From an uncultured Clostridia bacterium (GTDB lineage: Bacteria; Bacillota; Clostridia; Oscillospirales; Ruminococcaceae), in the NCBI GenBank assembly GCA_947589185.1, contig CANQCK010000005.1:1-64000 (forward strand): a stretch of 64,000 nt of DNA, read 5' to 3'. The notes under the pieces are model-generated. The model had not been told where the DNA came from. It ran no database searches and saw only the letters and a list, made by a program, of their open reading frames with translations. Position 1 is the first letter of the stretch, and every line of letters begins with the position of its first letter. The position numbers and the translations under genes are program-made. Shown here piece by piece: positions 39,443 to 50,321 of this stretch.

Positions 39443-42400
39443 TAAAAGAATGGCTATAAGCTTATTAAGTTGTTTAGCGCTTATTGCTAGTTCAATACCT
39501 TCTACGGCGGTTTTTGTTTCTGCTGAAGCGAATACCCTTACTACACCGGGTGTTCCAAAGCAAGTAACAATTAAGGGTTCCCCTAGTGACATAACTGCTG
39601 TATTTGCAAATGGTACAGATATTGAGGTTACTTATGACGATGAAAGTGATTCAAATATTGTATCTTGGACTGACGCAGAAGGTGCTAAGAATACGATACA
39701 GTCTGTTCCTACAAATGCAGAAGTGTTCGCCGGATGCCACGGCAGTTCTGAAGCAGTTGGTAGTGATGCTGATCCTGTAGAAATCGTAATCAATGGAGCG
39801 CACTTAAACACTGTTTACGGCGGAGGACTTCATGAGTCAACTGTTAATAATGTAAAAATAACAGTTAAAGGTGATTCAGACCTTAAATGGGTTTGCGGAG
39901 GCGGAGCAAATTGTCTTGTTCATTGCGATCAAGGTGCATGTGCTGAAAAAGGTTGGAAGGACAATGGAGCTGATTCCGCAACTTTAGTTAAAAAGGCAGA
40001 GGTTAATATCGAAGCTGGTACAGTTGCAAATGACGTTTATGGCGGCGGTGAAGGCTACAGCAAAACTGACAGCACAACCGTAAATATTAAGGGCGGTACA
40101 CTTAGTTCTGTATGTGCCGGCGGTTCTAACGGTGCTACCGGTAATTCTGAGGTTAACATTGAAAACGGTACTATTAAATGGGTTTACTCTGTAAACAGAG
40201 GTACTATGGGCAGCTCAGCAGTTACAGTTACAGGCGGTGAAATAGAAAACCTTTATGTAGGTTCAGCAGGCTCAAACTATCCGAGTATTACAGGTACTGT
40301 TAATGCGGCAAGTGTTGATATTAAAGGCGGTACTGTTAAAGAGTTACATGCCGGTAATTCTTCAAACGGGAAGCCTTTGGATGTATCACAGCCGAATTAC
40401 TCATTCTCAGCTAATCCAAGTTCTGTTGAAAAGTACAACGAAGACATTGAAGAGAATAAGGACAAGGAAAATGCTTATTACTACTTTAATGCTTATCTAA
40501 ATAATGATGAGAAGGATAATCTAGGAAACAGCGCTGCAAGCAAAGTTACTCCTATCATACAAATAATGCAAGGTAGCAACGGAAAAACATATCAGGCTGT
40601 ATTTGCTATGGCAAACGGAACTAAAGTTGTAGCTACTGATGTTAAAAATGCAGACGGAACATGGAAAGAAACTAAATTAGCATGTGGAGATGACGGTAGC
40701 TATATTCTTACAAACTATGACATTGTTAATCTGTTTGGCGGAAGTCATAATAGCGATACATTAGTTCCATCAACTGACGTTACATTAGACGGAACTACCC
40801 ACGTACAAAGCGTATGGGGCGGCGGCTGGCATAAATCTAAGACCGGCACAACTAAGGTAACAGTAAAGGGCAACGCAGAGGTTAAGGGTATCCAAGGCGG
40901 AGCTGCTAACTTCTTTGCAGGTACAAACTGCGGAACTGAGGGTTGCACAGGTTACAATGGAAGCAATTCAAGCAAGCCATGTATTGAAAAGCCTGGGGCA
41001 AATACACCAGAAGCATACAATGTTAGTGGTAACGCATGCGTTGATAGTGCAACTGTAGTAGTTGAAAGCTGCAAGCCATATACAACGCCAAGCGGTGTTG
41101 AACAAGATACACTGATTTTTGGTGGCGGTGAATGTTATGCTTACACAGGCACTGTTAACGTAACAGTTAGCGGCGGCGAGTTTACTAAAGATTCAATTGT
41201 ATATCCTGCCGGCTCAAACGGTTACACAGGCGAATCTTCTCTTGTAGTTGACGGAGAGGTTACAATTCCAAATGTTGCTTCTGCAAAGAGCGGAATCGTT
41301 AAGAGTGCTGATATTGAAATAAAGAACGGTACAGTAGAAAATCTTACTGTCGGCATGATTGAAAGTAAAGAAGGCTATGGTGAAATAGAAGCTAGCGATG
41401 TAAAAGTATCATCAGGCGGTACAGTTAACGATGTTACGTTTGGTCATAAGAATGATAGTGAAACAATTAAACCTGAAAATGATGAAGGTTATACTTTAAC
41501 GGCTGACGGCGGAAAGATTGAACAAGTCGACGGCGAAGAAGTTGATTATTCAAAAGTTGAGTGTACCCACAACGCATACCTGCCTCATTTAATGGAAGTA
41601 GAGGAAATACCTGCTACATGTGTACCAGGAAAGTATGCTTATTGGAAGTGTGCTAACTGTCTGCACTATTATGCTACAATTAAAGGCGCATTAACTGACG
41701 TTACTGCTAAAGATGAAGATGGAAATTTCCTCGACAAAGTTGACGAAGATAAAATTAAGATTGAAGCAACTGCTTCTCACAAATATGTTGAGCATCAAAT
41801 ACTCGCTTGTGACGGTGATTCAGTTGCAGCAACCTACTATACATGTGAAACTTGCACAAACTACTTTGAAAAAGAAGAAGGTCCCGGTGAAACTTATAAG
41901 CAAATTACCTTTGAGGAAGTTCAGTCAAAAATGACTACAGCCGGACATACGACAGAAAAAGTACCTGGCAAAGCTGCTACATGTAGTGAAGTAGGTTACA
42001 CTGACGGATTAAGATGTCAAAAATGCGGTATAACAATTGTTGAAAGACAGAAGATTAACCGTGACAACACAAACCACGTAGACGCTGAGGGCAACTCAAC
42101 TTGGGGCGATGCTGTTCGTGTTCCTGATGATGATGATCACGCTAATATTTATCCGGGCTTGACAGATTGTGCAAAGGGCGGATGGAAAGTTCGTGAATGT
42201 ACACAATGTAATGCTAAACAATATGTGTATGTAGACCCGACAGATCATAAATGGGGCACGCCGGTTGTTGAAGCTGAAGGAGATAAAGAAGCTACTTGTA
42301 CCGAAGCTGGACAGAAAACAAAGACTTGTTCGGAATGCGGTAAGAAGGAGCAGGTAACTATTGACGCATTAGGCCATGATTTGACAGGCGAGGGCAACCC

Positions 42401-45104
42401 GGTACAGGCTAAGGATGCTACATGTACGGAAGCTGGTATGCAGCTTCATTGGGTATGCCAAAGATGCGGTGATTATTTCGCTGACGCTGCAGGTAATCAG
42501 AAAATTGAAGATAAAGATTCAGTAAATCTTAAGGCACTAGGTCACGACTATCAGAAGGTTGAAGCAATTCCTCCAACCTGTGTAGAAACAGGTGTGTCTG
42601 AGTATTGGGCATGTTCAAGATGTGGATTGATGGATACTGAGAATCCTGAGCATACACCAAAGACAACACTTCCGGTAGATTCTAACGCACACGTTTATTC
42701 AGACTTGATTGGGGAACGTGAGGAACCAACTTGTACTGAAGCAGGTAAGTACGCTTACTTCCAATGTACAGCTTGCAATAAGTATTACAAGATAACAGCT
42801 ACAAGCAGCTCAGGAAATACATATGAAGAGCTTACATTGCAAGATGGCAGAGTTAATGAGGAAGATTTAGTAATTCCTCCGACAGGACACAAGTGGGGAG
42901 CTGTAACGCCTAAGAAGCCTGCAACCTGTACTGAGGAAGGTAAAGAAGCTTATGCTATGTGTACAGCATGTAACAAGTACACTAAGGTTACATATGCTGC
43001 GGAAGATACAGAATTAGCTAACCCACAATATGATAGTAATTTGTTTGAAGATCCAGCAGTTGAAGAGTCAATAAAAATTGACGCATTAGGTCATGATTGG
43101 CAAAAAGTTGAGGCTTCATGTACAAGAGAAGCATATTACTACTGTAAAACATGCGGTAAGCTTGCAAAGATTCTAAGTTCAGACGTTGGTAAAGACGAAG
43201 AACTTGAGGGTTCTATATATCTACAGTATATTGATTCAATTACTGAAGTGCTCAAGGCTGGTCAACATACATGGAAACCCGATAGTGTAGCTTATAAAGC
43301 TCCGACCTGCGAAGACACTGGTAATTATGGTTCAGTTACATGTTCAACGTGTAATGCAACATACAAAACAACTGATGACAAGGGCAATCCTATTGAAAGT
43401 GAATTAAATTACGTTGAGATTTCTAATCCTGATGAGCTTGTAATTGCTGCATCAGGCCACGATTACGGCGAACTCATTGACGAAGTTCCTGCTACTTGCA
43501 CAGATGAAGGAACTGCCGCACATTACAAGTGTTCAGTATGTAATAAACTCTTTAAGAATGATGATGATAAGACGGAAACAGACGCAAGCGGTTTAGTAAT
43601 TACTGCAAAGGGACACCAGTATGGCGATCTTATTGCTGAGGATAAAGACCGTAATGTTTGTACAGAACCGGGAATGAAGGATCACTATCAGTGTTCAGAA
43701 TGTGAAAAGTACTTCACAGACAAGAACCCAGAGAGTGAAATTGAAAGAGAGAAATTAGTAATTCCTGCAAAGGGACACCAGTCTGAAGTTTACGTTCAGG
43801 CTAAGGCAGCTACCTGTACAGATCCTGGTTCAACAGAAGGTACAAGGTGTAGTGTTTGTAAAACAGTACTTATCCCACCGACAGTAACTCCTAAATTGGG
43901 ACACGAATTCAAAGAAGAAAATTATAAGACAAAAACTCCTGCAACCTGCGAGGAAAAAGAAATTCAGGAAGCTAAATGTACTCGCTGCGATGTAACGCAG
44001 ACAAGAGAAAAGCCTGAATCAGAACCGCTTGGTCACGAATATCAAATGGTTGAAGCTAAAGAAGCAACCTGCACAGAACCTGGTAACATTGAACATTACA
44101 AGTGTTCAAGATGTTCTAAGCTGTTTATTGATGAAGAAGGCGTTAAGAACGAGGTAACTGCTGACAAGGTAGTAACTACAAAAGAACATGAATATGGTGA
44201 GCTTATTGCTGAAGTAGCTGCAACTTGTACAGAGGAAGGCACTAAGGCACACTATAAGTGTTCTGTATGTGAGAAGCTGTTTGTAGATGAAAATACAACA
44301 CAAGACGACGGTACTTCTGTAACGATTAAGAAGGAAGTTACTGCTGCTGAATTAGTAATTGAAAAGACAGCTCATACAGTTGTAGTAGATGAAGCAGTTG
44401 AGGCGACATGTACAAAGATTGGATACACAGAGGGTTCGCACTGTTCAGTCTGCAACACTGTAATCAAGGAACAGATTGTAATACCAATGAAGTTACACAC
44501 ACCTGTTACTGATGAAGCAGTTGAAGCAACTTGTACGAAGTCTGGTTTAACAGAAGGTAAACATTGTTCAGTATGCGGTGGAGCTATTGTAGTACAGTCA
44601 GTAATTCCTGCATTAGGACACAATTATAAGAATGGTGTTTGCACAAGAGACGGTGCAAAGGATCCTAACTATGTAGCTAATTCATCAGTTGACAATGGCA
44701 ATTCTAAGCATGGCAACAATATTAATAATAACAATAACAACAACAATATAACTACTGCACCTGCAAATAAGATTCCTGCAAATGCATTAAAGGTAAAGCA
44801 GGCTAAGGTTAAAAATCTGAAGGTTAAGAGCAAGGCTAAGAAGACTATTAAAGTTAAATGGAAGAAGGTTAGCGGTGCTAAGGGCTACAAGATTGAAGTT
44901 TCTAAGAACAACAAGTTTAAGAAAAAAGCTATAGTAATCAAGAAAACTACTAAGAAGCTGAAACTTAAAATCAAGAACAAGAAGCTCAAGAGCAAGAAGA
45001 CCTACTATGTACGTGTAAGAGCATACACAACATACAAGGCTAACGGTGCTACAAAGAAGGTTTATAGCAGTTTGAAGGCAATAAAGAAAGTTAAGGTTAA
45101 ATAA
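39435..45104 (+). CDS. Giant secreted repeat protein B (1889 aa), TTG start
   Basis: Same architecture as 33294..38867. Confidence 0.85.
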   Translation: MKIKRMAISLLSCLALIASSIPSTAVFVSAEANTLTTPGVPKQVTIKGSPSDITAVFANGTDIEVTYDDESDSNIVSWTDAEGAKNTIQSVPTNAEVFAGCHGSSEAVGSDADPVEIVINGAHLNTVYGGGLHESTVNNVKITVKGDSDLKWVCGGGANCLVHCDQGACAEKGWKDNGADSATLVKKAEVNIEAGTVANDVYGGGEGYSKTDSTTVNIKGGTLSSVCAGGSNGATGNSEVNIENGTIKWVYSVNRGTMGSSAVTVTGGEIENLYVGSAGSNYPSITGTVNAASVDIKGGTVKELHAGNSSNGKPLDVSQPNYSFSANPSSVEKYNEDIEENKDKENAYYYFNAYLNNDEKDNLGNSAASKVTPIIQIMQGSNGKTYQAVFAMANGTKVVATDVKNADGTWKETKLACGDDGSYILTNYDIVNLFGGSHNSDTLVPSTDVTLDGTTHVQSVWGGGWHKSKTGTTKVTVKGNAEVKGIQGGAANFFAGTNCGTEGCTGYNGSNSSKPCIEKPGANTPEAYNVSGNACVDSATVVVESCKPYTTPSGVEQDTLIFGGGECYAYTGTVNVTVSGGEFTKDSIVYPAGSNGYTGESSLVVDGEVTIPNVASAKSGIVKSADIEIKNGTVENLTVGMIESKEGYGEIEASDVKVSSGGTVNDVTFGHKNDSETIKPENDEGYTLTADGGKIEQVDGEEVDYSKVECTHNAYLPHLMEVEEIPATCVPGKYAYWKCANCLHYYATIKGALTDVTAKDEDGNFLDKVDEDKIKIEATASHKYVEHQILACDGDSVAATYYTCETCTNYFEKEEGPGETYKQITFEEVQSKMTTAGHTTEKVPGKAATCSEVGYTDGLRCQKCGITIVERQKINRDNTNHVDAEGNSTWGDAVRVPDDDDHANIYPGLTDCAKGGWKVRECTQCNAKQYVYVDPTDHKWGTPVVEAEGDKEATCTEAGQKTKTCSECGKKEQVTIDALGHDLTGEGNPVQAKDATCTEAGMQLHWVCQRCGDYFADAAGNQKIEDKDSVNLKALGHDYQKVEAIPPTCVETGVSEYWACSRCGLMDTENPEHTPKTTLPVDSNAHVYSDLIGEREEPTCTEAGKYAYFQCTACNKYYKITATSSSGNTYEELTLQDGRVNEEDLVIPPTGHKWGAVTPKKPATCTEEGKEAYAMCTACNKYTKVTYAAEDTELANPQYDSNLFEDPAVEESIKIDALGHDWQKVEASCTREAYYYCKTCGKLAKILSSDVGKDEELEGSIYLQYIDSITEVLKAGQHTWKPDSVAYKAPTCEDTGNYGSVTCSTCNATYKTTDDKGNPIESELNYVEISNPDELVIAASGHDYGELIDEVPATCTDEGTAAHYKCSVCNKLFKNDDDKTETDASGLVITAKGHQYGDLIAEDKDRNVCTEPGMKDHYQCSECEKYFTDKNPESEIEREKLVIPAKGHQSEVYVQAKAATCTDPGSTEGTRCSVCKTVLIPPTVTPKLGHEFKEENYKTKTPATCEEKEIQEAKCTRCDVTQTREKPESEPLGHEYQMVEAKEATCTEPGNIEHYKCSRCSKLFIDEEGVKNEVTADKVVTTKEHEYGELIAEVAATCTEEGTKAHYKCSVCEKLFVDENTTQDDGTSVTIKKEVTAAELVIEKTAHTVVVDEAVEATCTKIGYTEGSHCSVCNTVIKEQIVIPMKLHTPVTDEAVEATCTKSGLTEGKHCSVCGGAIVVQSVIPALGHNYKNGVCTRDGAKDPNYVANSSVDNGNSKHGNNINNNNNNNNITTAPANKIPANALKVKQAKVKNLKVKSKAKKTIKVKWKKVSGAKGYKIEVSKNNKFKKKAIVIKKTTKKLKLKIKNKKLKSKKTYYVRVRAYTTYKANGATKKVYSSLKAIKKVKVK
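44760..45104 (+). repeat. 345-bp 3' coding module nearly identical to 38523-38867
   Basis: About two differences seen over 345 nt by eye. Confidence 0.9.
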
Positions 45105-45156
45105 TTTCCGAGTAGCAACCGAGTATACAATTCAAATGATTGTTTACTTCAAAATA

Positions 45157-45190
45157 AAGGAGACTGAACTATATGTTTAGTCTCCTTTTT
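45157..45190 (+). terminator. Rho-independent terminator
   Basis: AAAGGAGACTGAAC...GTTTAGTCTCCTTTTT. Confidence 0.75.
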
Positions 45191-45316
45191 GTGCATAATC
45201 TAATTGATTTGGTATTATGTAAATATAATATTGTAGCGTCACCATTATCGGAGAGGCATAATAAAACTAATTCATTAGCAAATGAAGTAAAGGCATAGTA
45301 TTTTTACAGCCATATG

Positions 45317-45348
45317 AAAACCCCGATAAGGAAATCCTTATCGGGGTT
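45317..45348. terminator. Terminator hairpin at the end of rny
   Basis: AACCCCGATAAGGAAATCCTTATCGGGGTT. Confidence 0.8.
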
Positions 45349-45360
45349 CATTATAAAGCA

Positions 45361-46926
45361 TTATTTAGCGTATTCAACTGCTCTGCTTTCACGAATAAGA
45401 TGAACTTTAATTTGTCCGGGGTAATCCAATTCGTTTTCGATTTTATTGACTATTTCGCGAGCAATTATAATCATTTTTTCATCGTTGATCTTTTCAGGCT
45501 GAACCATTATTCTTACCTCACGGCCTGCCTGAATAGCATATGATTTATCTACGCCGTCATATGATGAACATAACTCTTCAAGTTTCTCTAAACGTTTAAT
45601 GTAGTTTTCATAGTTTTCGCTTCTAGCAGCCGGTCTTGCAGCTGAGATAGCGTCAGCCGCCTGAACAAGTGCTGCAACAACAGTTCTTGTTTCAACGTCT
45701 CCGTGGTGGGCTTCAATAGCATGAATAATATCTGGATTTTCCTTGTATTTCTTACACACATCTACGCCTATCTGAACGTGTGAACCTTCAATTTCATAGC
45801 TGAGAGCCTTACCAATGTCGTGGAGAAGACCTGCTCTTCTTGCGAGGTTGGCGTCAACGCCAAGCTCTGAAGCCATCATACCTGCGAGATGTGAGACCTC
45901 AATTGAATGATTAAGAACATTCTGTCGATAGCTTGTTCTGTAATGGAGTCTTCCCAGAAGTTTAATTAACTCGTTGTTTATGCCGTGAACGTTAGTTTCA
46001 AGTATTGCACGTTCACCCTCTTGTTTGATTTTGTACTCTACTTCGCGTCTTGCCTTTTCAACAGCTTCTTCTATTCTGGTCGGATGTATACGACCGTCCT
46101 GAATGAGCTTTTCAAGTGCAATTCTTGCAATTTCACGTCTTACCTGATCAAAACAGGATAACGTAATTGCTTCAGGAGTATCATCGATAATTAAATCGAC
46201 GCCTGTCAGTGTTTCAATTGTTCTTATATTTCTTCCTTCACGGCCGATGATTCTTCCTTTCATCTCGTCGTTCGGAAGCGGAACTACCGATACCGCTGTT
46301 TCAGATACCTGATCAGCAGAGCATCTGGCAATTGCAAGTGAAATATATTGTCTTGCTTTATTTTCACATTCCTCTTTGATTTTAGCTTCGTATGCTTGAA
46401 TTTTAACAGCCTTTTCGTGTATCAGCTCATCTTCAAGACTAGACAAAAGATGTTCTTTTGCCTGTTCTTTTGTGAACTCGGAAATTTTCTCGAGCATATC
46501 AAGCTGACTCTTCTTGATTCTGTCTGATTCAGCTAATGTTTCGTCGGCTTTCTTAAGCTTTGACTGTAAAGTTTCCTCTTTCTTTTCAATGTTATCCAGC
46601 TTTCTGTCCATAGTCTCTTCTTTTTGCTGGATACGTCGCTCTTGTCTGGATACTTCATTGCGGCGGTCTTTAATTTCTTTTTCAGCTTCAAAGCGATGTT
46701 TATGTATCTCTTCTTTAGCTTCAATTAAAGTTTCTTTTTTAATGTTTTCCGCATTCTTTTTTGCTTCAGTAATAATGCGTTCTGCTTCTTTTTCAGCAGA
46801 GCCTATTTCGGCTTCCGCAGTACGCATTCTTGATTTTATACCTTGCTTAAACGCAATAAATCCGCATACAAGAGCACCAACTAAAAAAGCACCGCAACAC
46901 AATAGTATTATCAACCATGTGTCCAT
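45361..46926 (-). CDS. rny: Ribonuclease Y
   Basis: N-terminal TM, coiled coil, KH domain [33 protein letters not shown] domain [12 protein letters not shown]. Confidence 0.95.
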   Translation of the reverse strand: MDTWLIILLCCGAFLVGALVCGFIAFKQGIKSRMRTAEAEIGSAEKEAERIITEAKKNAENIKKETLIEAKEEIHKHRFEAEKEIKDRRNEVSRQERRIQQKEETMDRKLDNIEKKEETLQSKLKKADETLAESDRIKKSQLDMLEKISEFTKEQAKEHLLSSLEDELIHEKAVKIQAYEAKIKEECENKARQYISLAIARCSADQVSETAVSVVPLPNDEMKGRIIGREGRNIRTIETLTGVDLIIDDTPEAITLSCFDQVRREIARIALEKLIQDGRIHPTRIEEAVEKARREVEYKIKQEGERAILETNVHGINNELIKLLGRLHYRTSYRQNVLNHSIEVSHLAGMMASELGVDANLARRAGLLHDIGKALSYEIEGSHVQIGVDVCKKYKENPDIIHAIEAHHGDVETRTVVAALVQAADAISAARPAARSENYENYIKRLEKLEELCSSYDGVDKSYAIQAGREVRIMVQPEKINDEKMIIIAREIVNKIENELDYPGQIKVHLIRESRAVEYAK

Positions 46927-47289
46927 TTAACAGCTTCCTCCTTCTATAAGTAATATTACTTAGGAAGGCATGCCCTATTCGCTTATTAAATTGTAAATTA
47001 ATTTTATAGTAACATTTACCTTCAAAAGTAAAGTGTAATAAAGTAATAATATCTATACGTCAATAAGGATTATTTCATTTGAAATCAGCCCTTGTTGTAT
47101 AAATACAATAATATACGCATTCATTATACAATATTTTGTGTATTATGTCAAGACTAAAAGGACAAATATTTATTAAGCGAAAAAATAAATTTTGATAATT
47201 TGTGTAGAAATTGAATAGAATTTATTGAAGTTAAATGTATTGACTTTTATGACTATTAGTGTTAAACTATTAATGTGTTAATATTAAAT

Positions 47290-47510
47290 GCAATGATAAG
47301 GAAGCTGAATTTCAAAATCATATTCTAAAGAGAATTTCGTCAAGGCTGAAAACGAAATGGATGTGTGATTTTCAGACACCGCCTTTGAGCATCGTTTAAT
47401 AAGCGACGTAAGCCTGCGTTAGAGGCGTTAATGAGTTACAGTCCAGGCTGTGAGAAATTGGGTGGAACCACGATTTATCGTCCCAAGGGGTTATCCTTGG
47501 GACTTTTGTT
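47290..47510 (+). ncRNA. T-box leader, tRNA-Thr type
   Basis: T-box sequence GGGTGGAACCACG (47460-47472), specifier ACC before GCCTTTGAGC (47378-47380), terminator TCCCAAGG...CCTTGGGA (47481-47502), upstream of thrS. Confidence 0.9.
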
Positions 47511-47532
47511 TTTCTATTAAGGAGGACGCTCT

Positions 47533-47862
47533 ATGAATTTAAAGAAAAAAGGAGCATTTATAACTTTTTTTGCGTCGATTGCTGCTGAGATTGCAATTAT
47601 GGTAATGTTTTTACTTGCAGTCAATCACAAAATGATTATGTATGTTGCACTTCTTTTGTCGATAATGCTCTTTGTTTTTGTTTATTGGTCTAACACAGCG
47701 TTCAACGAGTTGAGCGTCAATAAAGAAGGCGAGAGTATTTTCTCAAAACGAACAAGAATTGTTTTTAATATAGTAAGTGCAATTTTCAGTATAGCTCTTT
47801 TGGTCGTTGGAGCTCTTGTATTTTTGGATTATTACTATTATCCCATTTTCAGTAAGCGATAA
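47533..47862 (+). CDS. Small membrane protein (109 aa)
   Basis: Four hydrophobic segments; GGAGG ribosome binding site; between T-box and thrS. Confidence 0.65.
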   Translation: MNLKKKGAFITFFASIAAEIAIMVMFLLAVNHKMIMYVALLLSIMLFVFVYWSNTAFNELSVNKEGESIFSKRTRIVFNIVSAIFSIALLVVGALVFLDYYYYPIFSKR

Positions 47863-47896
47863 AAATTGATTTATATTAATAGAGAGGAAGAAAAAT

Positions 47897-49807
47897 ATGA
47901 TTAAGTTAACATTAAAGGACGGAAGCGTTAAAGAGGTCGAAAGCGGTATTTCGGCTGCCGAGATCATTAAAGGTATCGGAATGGGTCTTTATAAGGCAGC
48001 TTGCTCAGTCAAAATCAACGGTGAAGTCAAGGACATCAGAACTATTATTAATGACGACTGCGAATTTGAGGTTCTGACCTTTGACGACCCAGACGGAAAG
48101 AAAACTTTCTGGCATACGGCATCTCATATTCTTGCACAGGCTGTTAAACGTCTTTATCCTGAAACTCTGCTTGCAATAGGACCTGCTATCGATAACGGTT
48201 TCTATTATGATTTTGACAGGGAGACGCCTTTTACAACTGAGGAACTTGAAAAAATTGAGGCAGAAATGAAAAAAATCGTTAAGGAGGGTCTTGAGCTTGA
48301 ACAGTTTGAGCTTCCTCCTGATGAGGCTATAAAATATCTTGAAGACAAAGGCGAAATATATAAAGTCGAATTATGTCAGGAACATTCAGACAAGGGCGAG
48401 CCGATTTCTTTTTACAAGCAGGGAGAGTTCACTGACCTTTGTGCAGGTCCTCACCTTATGACGACAGCTCCTGTCAAAGCGTTTAAACTGACCTCTTGTA
48501 CAGGTGCATATTGGCGGGGCAGCGAAAAGAACAAGATGCTTTCAAGAATTTATGCAACGGCATTTCCTAAAGCAAGCGAGCTTCAGGAATATCTCGACCG
48601 TCTTGAGGAAGCTAAAAAGAGAGATCACAGAAAGCTGGGAAAAGAACTGGGACTTTTCGCTCTTATGGACGAGGGTCCGGGATTTCCGTTTTTCCTGCCA
48701 AAGGGAATGATTTTAAAGAATACGCTTATTGATTACTGGAGAGAGGTTCACACAAGAGCAGGGTATCAGGAAATTTCTACTCCGATGATGATGAACAGGG
48801 CTTTATGGGAGCGTTCGGGACACTGGGATCACTACAAGGATAATATGTATACCACCGTGATTGATGAGACCGATTTTGCGATAAAACCTATGAACTGTCC
48901 CGGAGGACTTCTGGTTTATAAAACTCAGCTTCATTCGTACCGTGACCTGCCTTTGAGATTGGGAGAATTGGGTCTTGTTCACCGTCACGAGCTTTCGGGA
49001 GCATTGCACGGACTTATGAGAGTGCGTTGTTTTACTCAGGACGACGCTCATATCTTTATGACAAAGGAACAGATAAAGGACGAGATAAAGGGTGTAGTTG
49101 CACTTATCGACGAGGTTTACAGTCTGTTTGGGTTTAAGTATCATGTAGAGCTTTCAACCCGTCCTGAGGATAGTATGGGAAGTGATGAGGATTGGGAGAT
49201 CGCTACTAACTCCCTTAAAGACGCACTTGAAGAAATAGGTCTTGACTTTGTTATAAACGAGGGAGACGGAGCCTTCTACGGACCTAAGATAGACTTCCAT
49301 TTAGAGGATTCGCTGGGAAGAACATGGCAGTGCGGAACTATTCAGCTTGACTTCCAGCTTCCTGAGAGATTTGAGCTTGAATATACAGGCGCTGACGGAG
49401 ATAAGCACCGTCCGGTAATGATACACCGAGTTGTGTTCGGAAGTATAGAAAGATTTATAGGAATTTTGATTGAACACTTTGCCGGAGCATTTCCGCTTTG
49501 GCTTGCACCTGAACAGGTTAAAATCATTCCTGTGTCGGATAAGCAGCTTAATTATGCTGAGAATTTGCTGTCAAAGCTACAAGCCGCTCATATCAGGGCT
49601 TCAATAGACGACAGAAGTGAGAAGATGGGATATAAGATCCGTCAGGCTCAGCTTGAGAAAATTCCGTATATGCTTGTTGTCGGCGATAAGGAGATGGAGG
49701 ACGGTACTGTGTCTGTTCGTTCCAGAAAAGACGGCGATGTTGGAAAAATGCCTATAGATGATATTGTTTCAAAGCTGATAACAGAAATTGAATCAAAGGC
49801 AAGATGA
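47897..49807 (+). CDS. thrS: Threonine--tRNA ligase
   Basis: TGS domain, class II motifs, TASHILAQAVKRLYPE, MNCPGGLLVYK. Confidence 0.97.
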   Translation: MIKLTLKDGSVKEVESGISAAEIIKGIGMGLYKAACSVKINGEVKDIRTIINDDCEFEVLTFDDPDGKKTFWHTASHILAQAVKRLYPETLLAIGPAIDNGFYYDFDRETPFTTEELEKIEAEMKKIVKEGLELEQFELPPDEAIKYLEDKGEIYKVELCQEHSDKGEPISFYKQGEFTDLCAGPHLMTTAPVKAFKLTSCTGAYWRGSEKNKMLSRIYATAFPKASELQEYLDRLEEAKKRDHRKLGKELGLFALMDEGPGFPFFLPKGMILKNTLIDYWREVHTRAGYQEISTPMMMNRALWERSGHWDHYKDNMYTTVIDETDFAIKPMNCPGGLLVYKTQLHSYRDLPLRLGELGLVHRHELSGALHGLMRVRCFTQDDAHIFMTKEQIKDEIKGVVALIDEVYSLFGFKYHVELSTRPEDSMGSDEDWEIATNSLKDALEEIGLDFVINEGDGAFYGPKIDFHLEDSLGRTWQCGTIQLDFQLPERFELEYTGADGDKHRPVMIHRVVFGSIERFIGILIEHFAGAFPLWLAPEQVKIIPVSDKQLNYAENLLSKLQAAHIRASIDDRSEKMGYKIRQAQLEKIPYMLVVGDKEMEDGTVSVRSRKDGDVGKMPIDDIVSKLITEIESKAR

Positions 49808-49820
49808 TTTTATGTAAATT

Positions 49821-49855
49821 AAAAGAGCAGTCTGAATTTCAGATTGCTCTTATTT
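49821..49855 (+). terminator. Rho-independent terminator
   Basis: AAGAGCAGTCTGAATTTCAGATTGCTCTTATTTTT. Confidence 0.75.
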
Positions 49856-50112
49856 TTATAAGCAGATAAATTGAATATATGATACTTTATCAATAAATTC
49901 ATTAGCTTATATGAATTATTGTCAGTTTTATAATTTAAAACACTTAATAAATTGTGAATAAGATTTGTTTTTGAAGTTAGAATAGATAAATTTATAAATT
50001 ATTTATTAATTTGGGGGCATATTACACAAAGAAACAATTATATATTTGTATAAAGTGAACAGTTTGTGTTAAATTGCACAAAAAAAGAATATTATTAAAA
50101 TAAGTAAAAACC

Positions 50113-50141
50113 TTGACAAACAGTAGTAATATTGCTATAAT
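50113..50141 (+). promoter_or_regulatory. Perfect-consensus promoter TTGACA-N17-TATAAT for the 50.3-63.7 kb locus
   Basis: Exact hexamers with 17-bp spacer. Confidence 0.75.
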
Positions 50142-50321
50142 TATAACTAGAAAATTATATCTATTTTGAGCAAAATCACAATAACATACATGAGAAAATG
50201 TGTTTTTACAGCATCTTTGAGACGATTTTCTCTAAATGTGGTACATATTTTGTTGAAAATATACAATATGTGCAAAATGCACAAAAAGCATATTAATTAT
50301 AATGTATGCTGGAGAGAAGTT

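Noticed and set aside
44106-44623. Minus-strand ORFs in the giant paralogs (also 37433-38060)
   Set aside because: Periodic antisense ORFs produced by the repeats of the coding strand.
50166-50321. N-terminal extension of the first LolD-type ATPase
   Set aside because: The extension lacks homology to ABC ATPases; ATG at 50322 has a GGAGAGAAG ribosome binding site.
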